A DNA stretch of 64,000 nt. Source: Furcasterigmium furcatum (lineage: Eukaryota; Ascomycota; Sordariomycetes; Glomerellales; Plectosphaerellaceae). The position numbers and the translations under genes were made by a program. Position 1 is the stretch's first letter, and each line of letters opens with the position of its first letter. The notes beneath the pieces are model-generated. The model saw nothing but the letters and a program-made list of their open reading frames with translations, was not told the origin of the DNA and did not search any database. Location of the stretch: contig BCIA01000001.1 of the NCBI GenBank assembly GCA_001599815.1, forward strand, positions 3,538,934-3,602,933. Reading direction: 5' to 3'. Positions 10,131 through 21,893 of the stretch are shown here, in pieces.

Positions 10131-11177
10131 CTAGAGGATTAGTCTAAAGCGTTGAGATGATTATGTTATCGGTCTTGGTTCTTTCCTGTTGTCTGTCTGC
10201 CATGGCGACGTCTTCAAAGCCTATGGCTTGGGTTTGGATGTGGCTGGGGAAGTACTGGTTAGATGTTCAGGGATCTGGGGGCACAGGCTGCGTGATGGCT
10301 GACAACGATACGATGATGGATGCTTCGAAAGGTTGGTCTAGAAGAGACAACAGGCAGGCGTTTAAATGCTCCTAGAGGAAAGGATGTCTCGATAGGTGAA
10401 TGCCTCCTCTTCTGAACCAGGGACTACCTGAGTGATGGAGTCAGTGACTGAGGCGATGCGGTAGCCCTTCAGAGGTGATACACCAGCAGTGAATTGCGGT
10501 ATTTCAGTGATTGACAGGTACTGAGGGTAACTTCCGGGTTGCCATCTGTGATTCTCGCTCGGCAACATGGAATCCGCAGCCTTCAAGGGAAGATCAAGAG
10601 AGTGTCGACGTGAAGTGACTAGCCTCTGGTTTTCAGAATCGACGCACATGGATGGTGGGAAAAGCCGGGAGTAATTAACTTCGTGCTGCTTTAGTATTGC
10701 GGCCGGTTGCTGTCTGCGTGTTGTGTTGTCACGTAGCCCATTCCTGGCCCATCTCAGTGAGCCCCTGACCCTGTTGATCACCAACCAAATACCGTGATAC
10801 CAAGCCAGGGCACAAGGCAGGCCGACTCATGACTTTGAGCTCCGTAGCCTCGTCTCACACACTGGCTGATCCTCATTCTGGCTAAACATCGCTCTGGTAT
10901 CTCCTGATGCGACTGCTTGCAGGAGTGGTTGGGAGTATTTGAGATGACGTTGCGCTGCTGGCACATCAAATCTCAGGTATCCCAGATGACTGACAGCGTC
11001 GCCAAGTGTTGCAATCTTTCAGCTCGTAGGGTTCGACCCGTCATCTCCTACTTGTGCCCTGTTGGGATGTGTCGATCCTCTGATACGTGGCAGCCAAGCT
11101 GTCGAGGATCGTGTCGGTCTCGGCCGGGCGAGGTAGCGTCTGGTAGGCTTTGCCACTCGTTGAAAGAGCAGTCGGTC
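10131..11177. other. Mostly empty spacer left of MET8
   Basis: A 140-codon minus-strand frame at 10362-10784 might be an upstream exon of the fragment on its left (its end reads TYRDILSSRSI), but no domain or splice chain supports it. The rest, including the 3' flank of MET8, shows nothing. Confidence 0.3.
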
Positions 11178-12073
11178 TTATGCGCCAACACTGAAGCCGA
11201 AAGATCCGTCGAATACGTCGCTCTTCTGGGAAGGCGGGGGATCTCGTCGCATGGCCTGTAATTCATCGAGGGTCGGCACCTTGTTGTCGTCGTAGAACTT
11301 GAGCAGGTTCTCCATATCTTCGTCGTTGAGCTCGCATAGCTCTTCCCAGTCGTACGAGTTGCTGACCTTGGTCATCCTGTTGGCTAGTCAGTCTAGTCCA
11401 AGGGGAGCTCGGGAGACAACCTACCATCCCATCCGTTTCGGGCTGTCCTCCGGGTTTGGAGCAATCTTCCTCAGCTTCTGACGCAAATCCCCGATAGCCT
11501 CAATTGCATTGCCAGCGTTCTTCGGGAGCTGCTTCGCGATGTACCTCCGGATGAGGGCAGCGAGCCTGGGTCCCTTGCCGTTCGTGCTGACCATGATCTG
11601 GAGGGGTCCGTCGCGATGGACGCTGCCAAAGTAAAAGTCGCATTCGGGCGGGACGTCGGCGATATTGGCGGGGATCTTCTTCTGCTTGCACAGCTTCCAG
11701 ACGACCGTCGAGGCTGCGGGATCGTCAATGGCCACCAGAACCATGTCGGCGCCGTCGAGGTCGGACTCTTCGAAGACGCGGTCGATGTGCGTGACTTCAT
11801 TCTGCGATACTCGGTGTCGGACTTCGGGGTTGAGCCCCGAGGCAGGGCATACGACTGTGACCTTTGCGTCGGCATTGAGGCAGTTCAAGATGCGGCCGGC
11901 GGCAACCTGGAAGACACCATTGTGAGCAAGAACCAGCAACACCACCAAAAAGGAAACTGGCTGGAACATACCTCCCCACCACCGACAACGAGCACGTGCT
12001 TCTCCTTGACCTGCCATGCCAGAATCAGGCTGCCACCACCCTGCACCTTGGGGAATTTGGTTGACTCGGCCAT
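11178..12073 (-). CDS. MET8: Sirohaem synthase (precorrin-2 dehydrogenase/ferrochelatase)
   Basis: Exons (minus) 11972-12073, 11425-11906 and 11178-11376 encode 260 residues, close to the 274 of yeast Met8. The NAD-binding motif VVGGGEVAAGR spans the first intron junction (about residues 29-39). The conserved IADVPPECDF holds Asp118, which matches the aspartate that serves both the dehydrogenase and chelatase steps. MVSTNGKGPRLAALIR is the family signature of the dimerisation/catalytic region. The enzyme oxidises precorrin-2 and inserts iron to make sirohaem, the prosthetic group of sulfite and nitrite reductases. It shares a 531-nt divergent promoter with the FYVE-protein gene. The last intron is only 48 nt. 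Confidence 0.93.
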
Positions 12074-12604
12074 GGCGATTGACTGGCGGAAGATGTGGCA
12101 AGTGACTATCCATGGTGTTGAGTCCGGCCGGCTTCGGGCTCAAAAGTTCACTAGCACCCAGCAGCTCCGATAAGATAACGGGCTATTTCTGTCGCGAATC
12201 GACGAGAAGGAAGGGCTCCATTGATACCCGTCGAGGAGCCATCCATGCTGCACGATAGGGAGGTACTTCTTGCGATGCAATGTGTGGGCGGGAATCAAAG
12301 TTCCGACTAGCAACCAGGCACCCCCATGGCGCTTCTGGGGCTTGGGTTTGGTGGGGCTGACAATGGCCGCCGCCATCCATTCTCGAGAAGCGTACGAAGC
12401 ACACTCGTCATTCGACATTGAATCCACCATCGTCCATCGCTGCCTCCAGTGCAGACACATCCGCTTTCAGGCACCACCAGCCTTCGGACACCGCGCGAGA
12501 TCTCCATTTCGACCCGACGACACACGAACAAACACTCTCACGACCCCGGCCCTCCCTCGATGATCTCGTAACAACTGCATCTCTGCCACTCCCACCTCTT
12601 CGCC
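12074..12604. other. Shared promoter of MET8 and the FYVE protein gene
   Basis: Head-to-head spacer that must hold both promoters. No TATA element or CYS3-type ATGRYRYCAT site was found by eye. The last 150 nt before 12605 are C/T-rich, as usual for fungal leaders. Confidence 0.4.
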
Positions 12605-14806
12605 ATGTCCGGCCGAAAGCTGGGAGGCGGCCGCATCCTGGGCAACGGGAAGGGCCTCGCGCCCCCGGCACCGTCGGCCGCCCAGCAGAGAGCCACGAGT
12701 CCCTTTGCTCCCTCCGAGAGTACTCTGTCGATAACTTCGTCGTCCATCTCGCCCCCTGTCTCGAGTCCTCCCGTCACCGCCGACCTCTCCGCCCAAGACT
12801 TGACCTCCAACATCAGCCTTGGCGCCTCCAAACCCGCCGCTTCCGGTTCGAAGCTCACCTGCCCGATATGCGAGGAGGAGATGGTATGTAACGTCTCCCA
12901 GAGCCGGAAGAGTCCTGCTGACAGCATCTTGCCAGATGACACTCCTGCAATTGAACCGGTATGGCCGACTCGCGCAGTCCTGCGATCGCCACTAACCCCG
13001 CTCTCCCAGGCACATCGACGACGTTCACCAAGAACTGCCCGAGGTGGAACAAGACGAGGTCAGGACATGGTTCGACAAGCAGGTTATCAAAGCGAAGAAG
13101 TTCCAGCCGCTCTCCCTCATCAACCAGAAGCTCCGTGGCTTGGACGTGTTCGAGTCAAACGAGTCCAACCCCATACCGCCGCCATCAAGCTCCTCCAGAG
13201 CCGCAGCCGCCGCCGTTGTCGAAGGCCCCATCGACCCCGATGAACTCATCACCCGATCGCACTGGCAACGACAAACGATGAGCGACCGATGTACTGACCC
13301 TCCCTGCGGAAAGAACCTCGGTGCCGTAAACGGCAGCGTCAACTGCAGGAAATGCGGGCGGCTGTTCTGCGAGGAGCATACCATGTACCAGATGAAGCTC
13401 TCAAGATCTGCGCAGCATGAGCCAGTACGGGGCTACTGGGCAAGAGTGTGCGAGACTTGCTTCAAGTCTCGCGAGGGATACAATGATCACCAAGGCGTGC
13501 TGAACGACCACACCAAGGCGTTTGCGGACGTTCGGAGGAAGAGGGTGGAGCGCCAAAACCTGGAGATCTCTCGGCTGGAGAAGCGACTCACGACCCTGAC
13601 CAAGCTGCTGGCGAATCCTCCGGAGGAGATGGCCCCTAACGGAAGGCCGCTCTCTGTTGCCAGTTTCACAGGGCAGAAAGGCCAGCGCAAGCTCCTGGAG
13701 CAGTCGATCATCACATGGGAGGACGATGCAACAGTTCCAAAATGCCCGTTCTGCCAGCAAGAGTTCGCATGGACGTTCAGGAGGCATCACTGCAGGATAT
13801 GTGGCCGGGTGGTTTGTGCAGACCCTCAGACGGCTTGCTCGTCGGATGTCGGCCTGAACATCGCCAATTGTATGTCTCCTGCTACAGAACACCTGATCAT
13901 AGACTGACTTTCCCTGCAGCCAGTACCCAAGGAGCCGAGAAACCCACCATGGCAGGTCCCGGCCAGATGAGCATCGACATCCGCATGTGCCGCGACTGCA
14001 ACCACACCATTTTCTCCAAGCGTGACTTCGACGCCACGATATCCGCCAAACCGAAGGACCAGCGAGCGTACGAGACGTTACGGCAGTTTGAGCGCGGAAT
14101 CCGACAGATCATGCCCATCTTCCAGAGGGCCCTACTCACACTCCAGCCCGAAGGCGACGGCCCGGCGGACAGCAGGCCGCCGCCAACCCATGCCCAGATA
14201 CAAGAGGCTTCCAAAATCCGGAAACGCCTCACAGACGCATTTACGAAATACGATCTCGCCGCCCGACGCCTCCGCGACCTAAAGACAGACTCCAAAGCAC
14301 AGCTGCGCCTGCAACAATCCGTCTACGCCGCTGCCACCGCCTTCCTCCACACGCACATGCTCACCCTCAAATCTGTCCCCCAGGTCCTCCGCTCCCGCTC
14401 CTCCCAGTCCTCCCAGTCCCGCCTCCTCGCCCTCCAGCACAAGTCCAACGGCTCCACCTCCTCCCTCGGCAGCCACACCCTCTCCCCCCTGCGCAACGGC
14501 GAGCACGCCGACTCCTCCGAGACGGCGAGCCAGGCCGGCAGCGAAGCCAGCACGCAGGTCTCCGCCCTCGAGACCGAGGAGAAAGACCTGCGCGAGCGCC
14601 TCGTCGTCCTCGAGGAGCAGCGCTTCATGGTCAAGCAGATGGTCGACTCGGCGCGTGGGTCCCGGCGGTTCGAGGAAGTCAGCGCCCTCACGCGCAACGT
14701 CGAGGAGCTGGACGGGGAGATCGACGCCCTTAGGAAGCGGGTGGGCGACGTCGAGCAGCGGTGGGAGGGGCTATACGCCAGCGGCGCCGTCGGGACGCCG
14801 ACGTGA
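12605..14806 (+). CDS. PEP7: PEP7/VAC1-type FYVE zinc-finger protein (Rab5 effector)
   Basis: Exons 12605-12883, 12936-12958, 13010-13869 and 13920-14806 give 682 residues in frame. The domains in order are: a serine/proline-rich N-terminus; a C2H2 finger (CPICEEEM...RHIDDVH, about 86-108) split by a 23-nt microexon; a first degenerate FYVE-like finger (about 193-260, CGKNLG, CRKCGRLFC); a canonical FYVE finger (about 342-415) with the PI3P-binding FRRHHCRICG; and a helical, probably coiled-coil C-terminus (SALETEEKDLRERL). This order is that of yeast Pep7/Vac1 and animal rabenosyn-5, which tether endosomal vesicles with Rab5 and Vps45. Expected location is early endosomes/prevacuolar compartment. 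Identity rests on domain order, not on a search. Confidence 0.88.
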
Positions 14807-15635
14807 AGACCCCGGGGGATATCATGAGATTGCAGCGATTTACCATCTTTTCTTTTCTTGAAAACCGGGCTGGGATTCGCCCCACGTTATTGACTAGGTA
14901 GCATTGCAAGGCGCTGGAGCGGGGGCATCTTATTCATTCTCTCTATCATCATTTTTTCGAGGTTGGGTCTTCGATTTACCTGCATCAGAGTTGTTCCAAG
15001 GACGCGGGATACATGTAGGCAGTCCTCAGAAGGAACTCAGTCCACCACATCGCAAGGCGTAGCAGGCCTGCCCTCGGGGCAAAGCAATGCTGAGAAATGG
15101 AGACAGTATGATCGTTGAATCGCAAGAGTCATATTACAGAATTCCCCCGTGCCGAGGAAGGCCTGTCTCGAATGGATGATTGCATGGTTGATGCCTTCAC
15201 ACAATCAGACATAAACAATGGCTTTAATGAACTTGATGGTGTCATTTCCCATTCGCAATAGGTCATATACTTGAGCGCAAACATTCAAGTCCGAGGGACC
15301 CGAGGTATCAGGGCCGCCCAACGCCACAGCCCGAGAAATAAGGGGCAGAAACAAAACCGGCCACCTTTGCCATCCTGAACTCCAAAACACGCCAGCCTGC
15401 TACGCAAGTGCCATGGCTCAAATAGACACAACACCCCAGATAGACACAACACCCCAGATAGACACAACACCCCAGATCCATCTTCCAACCCTATGCGATG
15501 GGCTTCGAGCCCTTGACGGGATTGGTTCCCGGCAACGGTATGCTTCCAGCCTCGATAAACGTCCCACCAATGTGCTCATGCTCAAAACCAACGGGGTCCC
15601 CTTTCTGAGAGGACGGTGGTACCCCAGGGAATCGT
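14807..15635. other. Convergent spacer between PEP7 and the MBF gene
   Basis: 3' UTR and terminator DNA of two convergent genes. It holds a short 18-nt tandem repeat (15422-15475). The open frames over the repeat are not protein-like. Confidence 0.45.
15422..15475 (+). repeat. 18-nt tandem repeat, three copies
   Basis: ATAGACACAACACCCCAG is repeated three times without mismatch in the convergent spacer. The length is a multiple of three, so the unit would add IDTTPQ if translated, but no gene is supported here. A likely minisatellite. Confidence 0.9.
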
Positions 15636-18323
15636 TCAGTTCACCACGCCCTCGACGCCACCCAAGAAGCGCCGCACGCGTCCGATTTCAAGTTCGCCTT
15701 TCTCGCTCTCCACAGCGCGGAGCAGACCGTCCACAACCGCATCGACTTCTTCTTCCGGTACGCCGGTGCAGACGGCCACCACGCGGCGGTACTTGACTTC
15801 GACGTCCCGGCTGCGACCCTGGAGAGCACCCGCCATCTTGCGTGTAGCATCCCTCCGGCCGCTGACGGCCGCGAGACGCGCCTTGAGGATGGCAGCGCTG
15901 GGCAGCAGGCCGGCGGCCCCGTCGCCGCCTTCGCCTGCGGCTTCCAGCATGGCGCTCAGTTCAGTCTCCCACGCTCCCGACACGGAAGAGTCGCTCTTGC
16001 CCTGTCGGTTCTGCTCCTGCATGAGGCGAAGCTGCTCGTCCTCCCGCGCGTGCGAGAGATTGGCCACCTTCTGGCGGGCGAGCTGTTGCTTGCGGACTGT
16101 CTCTTGCATGATCTCAACGGTTCGGCGCGCCTCGTTCAGCTGCGATGACGTTGAGCGGAGGGTGGCGTGTAGCGAGTCAAGAACGGTCTGTTTCGCCTTG
16201 ATCTCTGCCTGCGCCAACTGGTGCGGCTCGTTCATCAGATGTGTGAGTGCTGCCCCGTCATGTTAGCATCTGTCTCTGGCGCGGGTTTCGACCCGGAAAA
16301 CACTTACAGGACAATATCTCATCACTGCTCTCCCTTGACCGCTGGCTTTCAGTGACAAGCCCGTCCTTGTCTGTGATTGTGTCCCCGTTCAGTCCGTCTG
16401 CGCCACCGTCTTCTCGACCGATGCCAAAGTCGATTGGCCTCAGACCAGCGCGGTTCGCGATGTTGGGGTCGGCATGTACCTCGAGCATTTGCGACACAAT
16501 GCTACGGTTTCCGATTCTTGCTGCGATGTTGAGCGCGGTGTCTCCAGCATGGTCTTGGATATTCACAACCTCCGTCATGAACCGACCGATTCCCATCTTC
16601 AGCCCGCTCTGCGACTGGGAGCTGTGGGGAGCGTCGCCATTGCCATTGGCGGTGCTCTGGGTGTTGGAGGCACTACCCTGGCGGACGACCCATTCCAAGA
16701 GGCTCTCGAGGTAGTAACGGCTTGCTGCATGCCGGCCCTTGACGGCACTGGTAATCGCTATGTGGTGAAGCGCCGTGCGGCCCTTTGCGTCCCGCACCTC
16801 GATGGTAGGGCCGAGGAGCTCAAGCAGATCCGGGTATGTGGCGTTGTCGAGAGAATTAGTGACGAGACTGGCCCTCATAAGTGCGGTCTCTCCTGCCGCG
16901 TTCACCCTGAAAGGGCTCGCACCAGCTGCGATGAGATTCTTGAGAAGAGGCATCCTGGACAAAGTTGCGGCCCAGTGGAGCGAGGTGTGGCTTTGGTTGT
17001 CGATGGGCGTGTCAAGATCGACCGGGCTTAGTCTTCTGAGAGTCTCTCGCTGCACGTCTTCGTTGCCCTCCATAAAGAGTCCCATGAGCACACCGCGCTT
17101 ATGGTCGCCGTCCGGAGAGGCATCCCAGGGCAGCGGCTGGAGTGGGCTATGGCCGTCATGCTGGGGCAGGCTGGCGCCCGCATTGGAGTAGATGAAGGAC
17201 TCGTTCGGCTCTGTCGGCGACCCAGGGAACTCTTGGGCAAGCTCTGCGGCATGCGCCGTGTTGTATCCGCCGAAGCTATCAGCCGGGGTCATCGTCATGC
17301 GTTGGCGCTTCCGAGGGGGTTCGGCCGCAGCCTCAGATAGAGGCTGGGTCTGCTGGGTGGAATATTGGGACTGGCTGGCGGGTTGCCCATAGTCGGAGAC
17401 GAAGCTCTGTTGCGAGTTGGGAGGAATGTCGTCGGCGTTCTGCATGGAGGCCTGGCGACTGAAGCTTGGTGCCCGCGAGGGGCCATTGCGACTCCGTGGG
17501 CCTGGGGATTCGAAGCGCGCCTTGCTGATGGCGGCTACCGCATGCGAGGCGGTGCTCGAGATGTTCTTGAAGAAGGTACCACTAAGGCCGTTCGTCCTGG
17601 CATCGTTGTTGGCGTTGTAGAGGCGCTTCCTCTGCGCGGCCATTGCCTGCTCCTTGGTCGGGGTGTTGAAATCGCCCCGCCCAGCAACGCCGCCATCCTG
17701 ACCCATGTCATAGGTCAGGAGAGGTCGCAGGATCTCTTCGACGCCGTACTGGCGGCAGACCTCGACACCTCGATCGAACTTGATCCATGTTCCCTGATAT
17801 TTGCCGTATCCGCCCTGGACCTTTTCGTGTTCGCCGGTCTGGATCTCCTTTTCGAGAATTTTCGTCCTCTTTCCCTTCTCGACGCCGGCGACTTTGAGGA
17901 TCTGAGTGGCGTTCAGCCAGCTGTCATTGCGGCGTCGCATGACGGCAACGCCCTGGACCTCCATCTCGTATACATCGACGCCGGAGTAGACGGCCTGAGC
18001 AAGGTTAGCGGGATTGGGCGCTTGAGAGCATCGGCAAGGTCGGAAGAAGGGTCGCATGCCAAGTTTGGTCAGATACATACCGAGTAGATCTGGGGCCCAT
18101 GCTGGGCATTGTCGTACGGACGATAGCCAGATTGAGACTGCTGGCTCATGGAGAAAGACTGTTGTGATGAGGGCTGCGACATGTTGGCAGAGGTCGGAGC
18201 GGTGCTCTGGTCGGAGAGGTAGGACGAGGAGGTGCGACGAGATCGCGCGGAGAGGGAGGAGGTCTGCCGATCAAGGCGAGCTCGTGGAAGGACAGTGGTG
18301 GTCGTAGAGGTCGCTGAAGACAT
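15636..18323 (-). CDS. MBP1: APSES/ankyrin cell-cycle transcription factor (MBF subunit, Mbp1-like)
   Basis: Exons (minus) 18081-18323, 16308-17994 and 15636-16249 encode 847 residues; the introns are 86 and 58 nt. The domains in order are: a serine-rich N-terminus; the KilA-N/APSES DNA-binding domain starting at the second exon (AVYSGVDVYEMEVQGVAVMR, about 82-172, with RTKILEKEI and GKYQGTWI); a low-complexity linker with a basic PRKRQR patch; ankyrin repeats (about 370-600; SHTSLHWAATLSR, GRTALHHIAI, AGDTALNIAARIGN); and a C-terminal helical region as used for dimerisation with Swi6-type partners. It should activate G1/S genes through MCB-type sites in the nucleus. Fungal APSES/ankyrin proteins form an Mbp1/Swi4/Swi6 set. 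A DNA-binding APSES plus ankyrins excludes Swi6, but not a Swi4-like role. Confidence 0.9.
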
Positions 18324-19475
18324 GGGCCGCTAGACACCGGGCATGGAAATAACGGTGATGTGGAAACCGTACAGGCTGGGGAAGGATATAATGGAAGCAA
18401 CGCGGGCGCCCCTGGGTGACGTCGCGAAGAAGGGAAGGTCGGAATCGTAGTCGTCGTCCTCGGCGTCAGGGGAGCGAGTGATCTTGGCCCGCGGATGGCG
18501 GTCGAGGGAGATACCGCCGGTATGGAAGCCCTCGTCAATGGAACTCTGTCGCAGTAGAGGATGCGACGAGAGGAAGAGACGAAAGTTACCGAGGGGTGTT
18601 TATCGTCCGGCCAAGTCGCTGTGGTCCGTCGAGATCGAGGTCAGGTCGTGGAGAGGACCCGGAGAGGAGAATTGGGGTTGGCCGGTGGAAGGTAGCGAGC
18701 GAGTGGAACTGTAAGGAGCCGAAAATAGGCGCCTTTCCTCGTTGGGCGGGGGGGCGACAGGGTGACTTCCGGGTTTGCAAGGCAAGTAGGAAGGTTTGGT
18801 TAGGAAGAAGGGATGGATGGACGGATAGAAAGAACGGATTGGTAGTCCAGTGGCCTGAAATTGCGTCTCGTCGAAGCTCCAGTTGCTCAGCGAGAAAGGA
18901 CACGGTGAAGAGACGATGGGAGCAGATGTCTCGGTGCAAAACCAAATGCTCGCAATTAACGAGATGCAATGTCGTGCAGCAACAAGCAGCAGTAGCAGCG
19001 AACACCCGCTAGAAAAGCAGTTCCACTCGGATCAAATGCCAGGGATCAAGTCATCAACCTGCCGTCCATTGGAGTCGATCCCAGGGAGCCTGTCCTCTTT
19101 CGGGAATTTCAATTAATCGTGCCTCGCGACGACCGTGTCGGTTTCGCGAGATTTCGTGTCAGGACCGTGTCGCGCGTCGCCGCTGGAGGAGGCGCCAGCG
19201 GAAAACAAGGGGCAGAGCGGGGCAGACTGGGGCAACAATGAGAGCCAGAGTGCTTGCATGCTGTGCCCCGAGTCGGAACGGGCGCTAAGCCAGACCTGGA
19301 CGGGCTTGCATGCAGCGCTGATGTAAGCCTGGAGGTACGGGACGCGACGGGACGCCACGGGCCAGCTGCCAGCAACTGTCCTATCCAACAGCTCGTGGGC
19401 GGCTGGCCTGGCTTGCATCTCGGCCAAGCTCCAAAGCCACAGCTTCCTGTCCACGACCAACCAACCCTCCCCGCC
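18324..19475. other. Divergent spacer and long leader of the MBF gene
   Basis: 1.15 kb between divergent starts. Overlapping open frames on both strands (for example 18146-18538 and 18596-19012) are arginine/serine/proline-rich and show no domain. It is probably a long 5' leader of the MBF gene plus two promoters. An ORF in frame with the LYR gene begins at 19254, but its first 74 codons look like leader. Confidence 0.4.
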
Positions 19476-20672
19476 ATGATACCCCGGATAGAGCTCCCAA
19501 AGCCTGTCCAGCCACTTCATCTCTACCGGCACCTCCTCCGCGAAGCATCCTACCTCCCAGGAATATGCCGGCCCTCCGTCGACCACGCCATTCGAGCACG
19601 CTTCGAGACCGTACAAGGCAAGGTCGAAAGACTTGAACGCAAGCTGCCGTTCAGAACAGGCACCGCTGCGCCCACGCCCGACGAGCGTCTCGAAAAGGCC
19701 TTCAACGATGGCTTGAGACACCTTCGCGCCCTCCGTGCCGTAAACCTCGGCGACGACAAGCGCATGTCGCGCCTCTTCAAGCACGTCTTTGGACGACTGG
19801 GCAAAAGGCGTAGTCAGTTGTTATCTGATCTCCTCCGCGAACCCGCCCCAGCGAACTCGGCGGAGCTCCAGAGTCGATTGAAGAACGTCACCGAGCGGGC
19901 TGCTGGCTCCCCGCCGCTGGACGAGAAAGGCCGTCCCATGAAGCCCGTGATCCACGATCAATGGGACCTCCGCAGGATCGAAGCATACCTAGCGTCCCAG
20001 CTCCAGCAGCAGAACAATGCGCAGCCGGCTGCCTTCGATAAGACCTCCGAAATTTCCCACCCGAATGCCAGGCGATATGTCGCAGGACTTCCGACCCAGA
20101 CAATCTGGGAGAAACCCATGCCCCAGTCGAGAATTCGCCTGAGGGAGGAAGCCTTCTGGAAGGTTGCCCTCAGGAGGCTTGCGCCTCCCGTCAGCAGGTC
20201 CGAGTGGGACAGACTCGCAGCCGCAGCCCGGGGCCAGCTCTCGGAGGAGATGCTGAGATTCCTGCCGCGGCGCACCATCGCCGGATCGGCCCCCGGAGAG
20301 GACCCCGCCGCAAAGCCGTCGAGCTGGGACTGGACGGCAAACGCCTCGAAGCCCGTCTACGTCGTCGAATACCCAGCCTCGTGGAGACAGTGGCGCCTGA
20401 CAGCGAAACATGACGAAGGGCCCTACGGTCATGGTCGAGGCGGCCGTCACACATTCTCGAGGAGGCGCCTGCTGAGGGAGTACGGCAACATCTTCCAAAC
20501 CACGTCCTACGTGGAGGAAGGCTCAAATCCCGCCGTTCACTGGGGTCCCAATCCCGGGTACACCATTCCCGACGCCTCGTCCGCACAATCTCGCGTGTTC
20601 CAGAACATTGACGCCGAAACCCAGGCCCTCGTCAACAAGGGCCGAAAGACGAGATCCCGAAAAAAGACCTAA
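19476..20672 (+). CDS. LYR-motif (Complex1_LYR-like) protein
   Basis: A single exon of 398 residues from the ATG at 19476, which has a good context (CCGCCATGAT). LHLYRHLLREASYLP at 14-28 is an LYR tripeptide motif in the short N-terminal helical module found in mitochondrial complex I, iron-sulfur and ribosome assembly factors. The rest is arginine-rich and ends in RKTRSRKKT. In ascomycetes a large protein of this kind is known as an LYR-motif protein with a Cup1-like N-terminus. A mitochondrial-matrix role with the acyl carrier protein is a family inference; no typical presequence is evident. It is nearly tail-to-tail (71 nt) with the acetyltransferase gene. Confidence 0.7.
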   Translation: MIPRIELPKPVQPLHLYRHLLREASYLPGICRPSVDHAIRARFETVQGKVERLERKLPFRTGTAAPTPDERLEKAFNDGLRHLRALRAVNLGDDKRMSRLFKHVFGRLGKRRSQLLSDLLREPAPANSAELQSRLKNVTERAAGSPPLDEKGRPMKPVIHDQWDLRRIEAYLASQLQQQNNAQPAAFDKTSEISHPNARRYVAGLPTQTIWEKPMPQSRIRLREEAFWKVALRRLAPPVSRSEWDRLAAAARGQLSEEMLRFLPRRTIAGSAPGEDPAAKPSSWDWTANASKPVYVVEYPASWRQWRLTAKHDEGPYGHGRGGRHTFSRRRLLREYGNIFQTTSYVEEGSNPAVHWGPNPGYTIPDASSAQSRVFQNIDAETQALVNKGRKTRSRKKT

Positions 20673-20743
20673 GCAGGCACGAAAGTCCGAGGCACCAGGA
20701 ATACCAGAGTCCCATTCTCAGTCCCAAACCCCGGCGCTGTGTA

Positions 20744-21348
20744 TTACGACTGCTCAATACCCGCCAACCGCGGCAGCGCGTCGCCGTCCACCCTCATCCC
20801 GACCCATTCGTCCTGCGACTTGGCCCCGATGCTCCGATAGAACTGGATGCTGGGCTCATTCCACTTGAGCACGCTCCACTCCAGCCGCGCGCCGCCCATC
20901 TGCACCACCTCCCTCGCCAGCTCCTGCAGCAGCCGCTTGCCGTACCCCTTCTTCCGCTCCGACAGACGCACGTACAAGTCCTCGAGGTAGATGCCGGGCC
21001 GCGAGCGCCAGGTGCTGTAGTTGTAGAAGTACAGCGCCATGCCGGACGCGGCGCCGGACTCGTTGAAGAGGAGGAGACACCGGGCCGGGCGCGCGGGGTC
21101 CGTCGGGGCGGCGCCGCCGGGGGCGCTGTGGTCCGAGTCGGAGGGGGCGAACGCCAGGGTGTTGGTGAGCGTCTCGACGGTCGCCTCGACGCTGTGCAGC
21201 TCCTTCTCGTAGTCGGCCAGCTCCTTGATCATCTCGAGGATCGCGGGGACGTCTGTCGGCGTTAGAATGGCTTGCCGTGGTGCTAGGAGGCCAGGGTCGT
21301 CCTACCTTCGCGTCGCGCGTGACGGACGGTGGCGGGAGCGGGTGGCAT
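20744..21348 (-). CDS. GNAT acetyltransferase, spermidine/diamine (SSAT-like) family
   Basis: Exons (minus) 21306-21348 and 20744-21252 encode 183 residues; a tiny first exon (14 codons) is followed by a 53-nt intron. The acetyl-CoA-binding motif A is clear: YLEDLYVRLSERKKGYGKRL with the RxxGxG/A loop. The preceding ALYFYNYSTWRSRPGIYLED and the C-terminal NEPSIQFYRSIGA are hallmarks of the spermidine/spermine or thialysine N-acetyltransferase branch. The enzyme likely transfers acetyl from acetyl-CoA to a small diamine in the cytosol. An insertion around residues 45-65 is rich in Gly, Ala, Pro and Asp. Substrate is not proven. Confidence 0.85.
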
Positions 21349-21893
21349 GGTCGGCAGTCGGCGGGCTCGAATCTGATGGGAGAGGTGGAATTGTATGATA
21401 ATGTACTAGTAATGATGTAAAGTAGAAGTCTAGGATCGAGCCTGTGAAAGCTATGTACGACTTTAGTAGGCCGGTGGTGGGTCTGTCTTGGAGATCCGAC
21501 ATGAAGGGCGCGATGCCGCCCTTTGGCGCTCTGGAGGGGTTGGTGGGGTTGATGAGGGGCTAACTCAGTCCCGTGTCTCCAGACTCACTGCCAGCCTCAC
21601 AGAAGCTTCCAGTGGTGAGGCTCATCATCGAGAAGACATCAGCATCATGTCACTTTTTAAGAGACACAACCACTGAATTCATTGATGCATGCATTTTTAT
21701 TGTCTACATGTCATTTGTCATTACTATGGGCCACCCGGTGACGGGTAGGCCCCGACCTTTTGTACCGTGTTCCCTTGTATAAGAGCAGCCCCTTTTCGGG
21801 CCATCCTTCATAGACTGAGTAGTGTGTGTGCCCTCTATCATGCCTCATTATTTCGCAAGACTTACCTTCAGGCATATTTATGCCGTCTATCTA
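21349..21893. other. Spacer between acetyltransferase and C6 regulator
   Basis: Promoter side of the acetyltransferase and 3' flank of the regulator. Small A/T-rich stretches only; nothing else recognised. Confidence 0.4.

Noticed and set aside
10970..11045. Possible tRNA around GGGTTCGACCC
   Set aside because: It has a B-box-like string, but no A box at the right distance and the T-arm stem does not pair.
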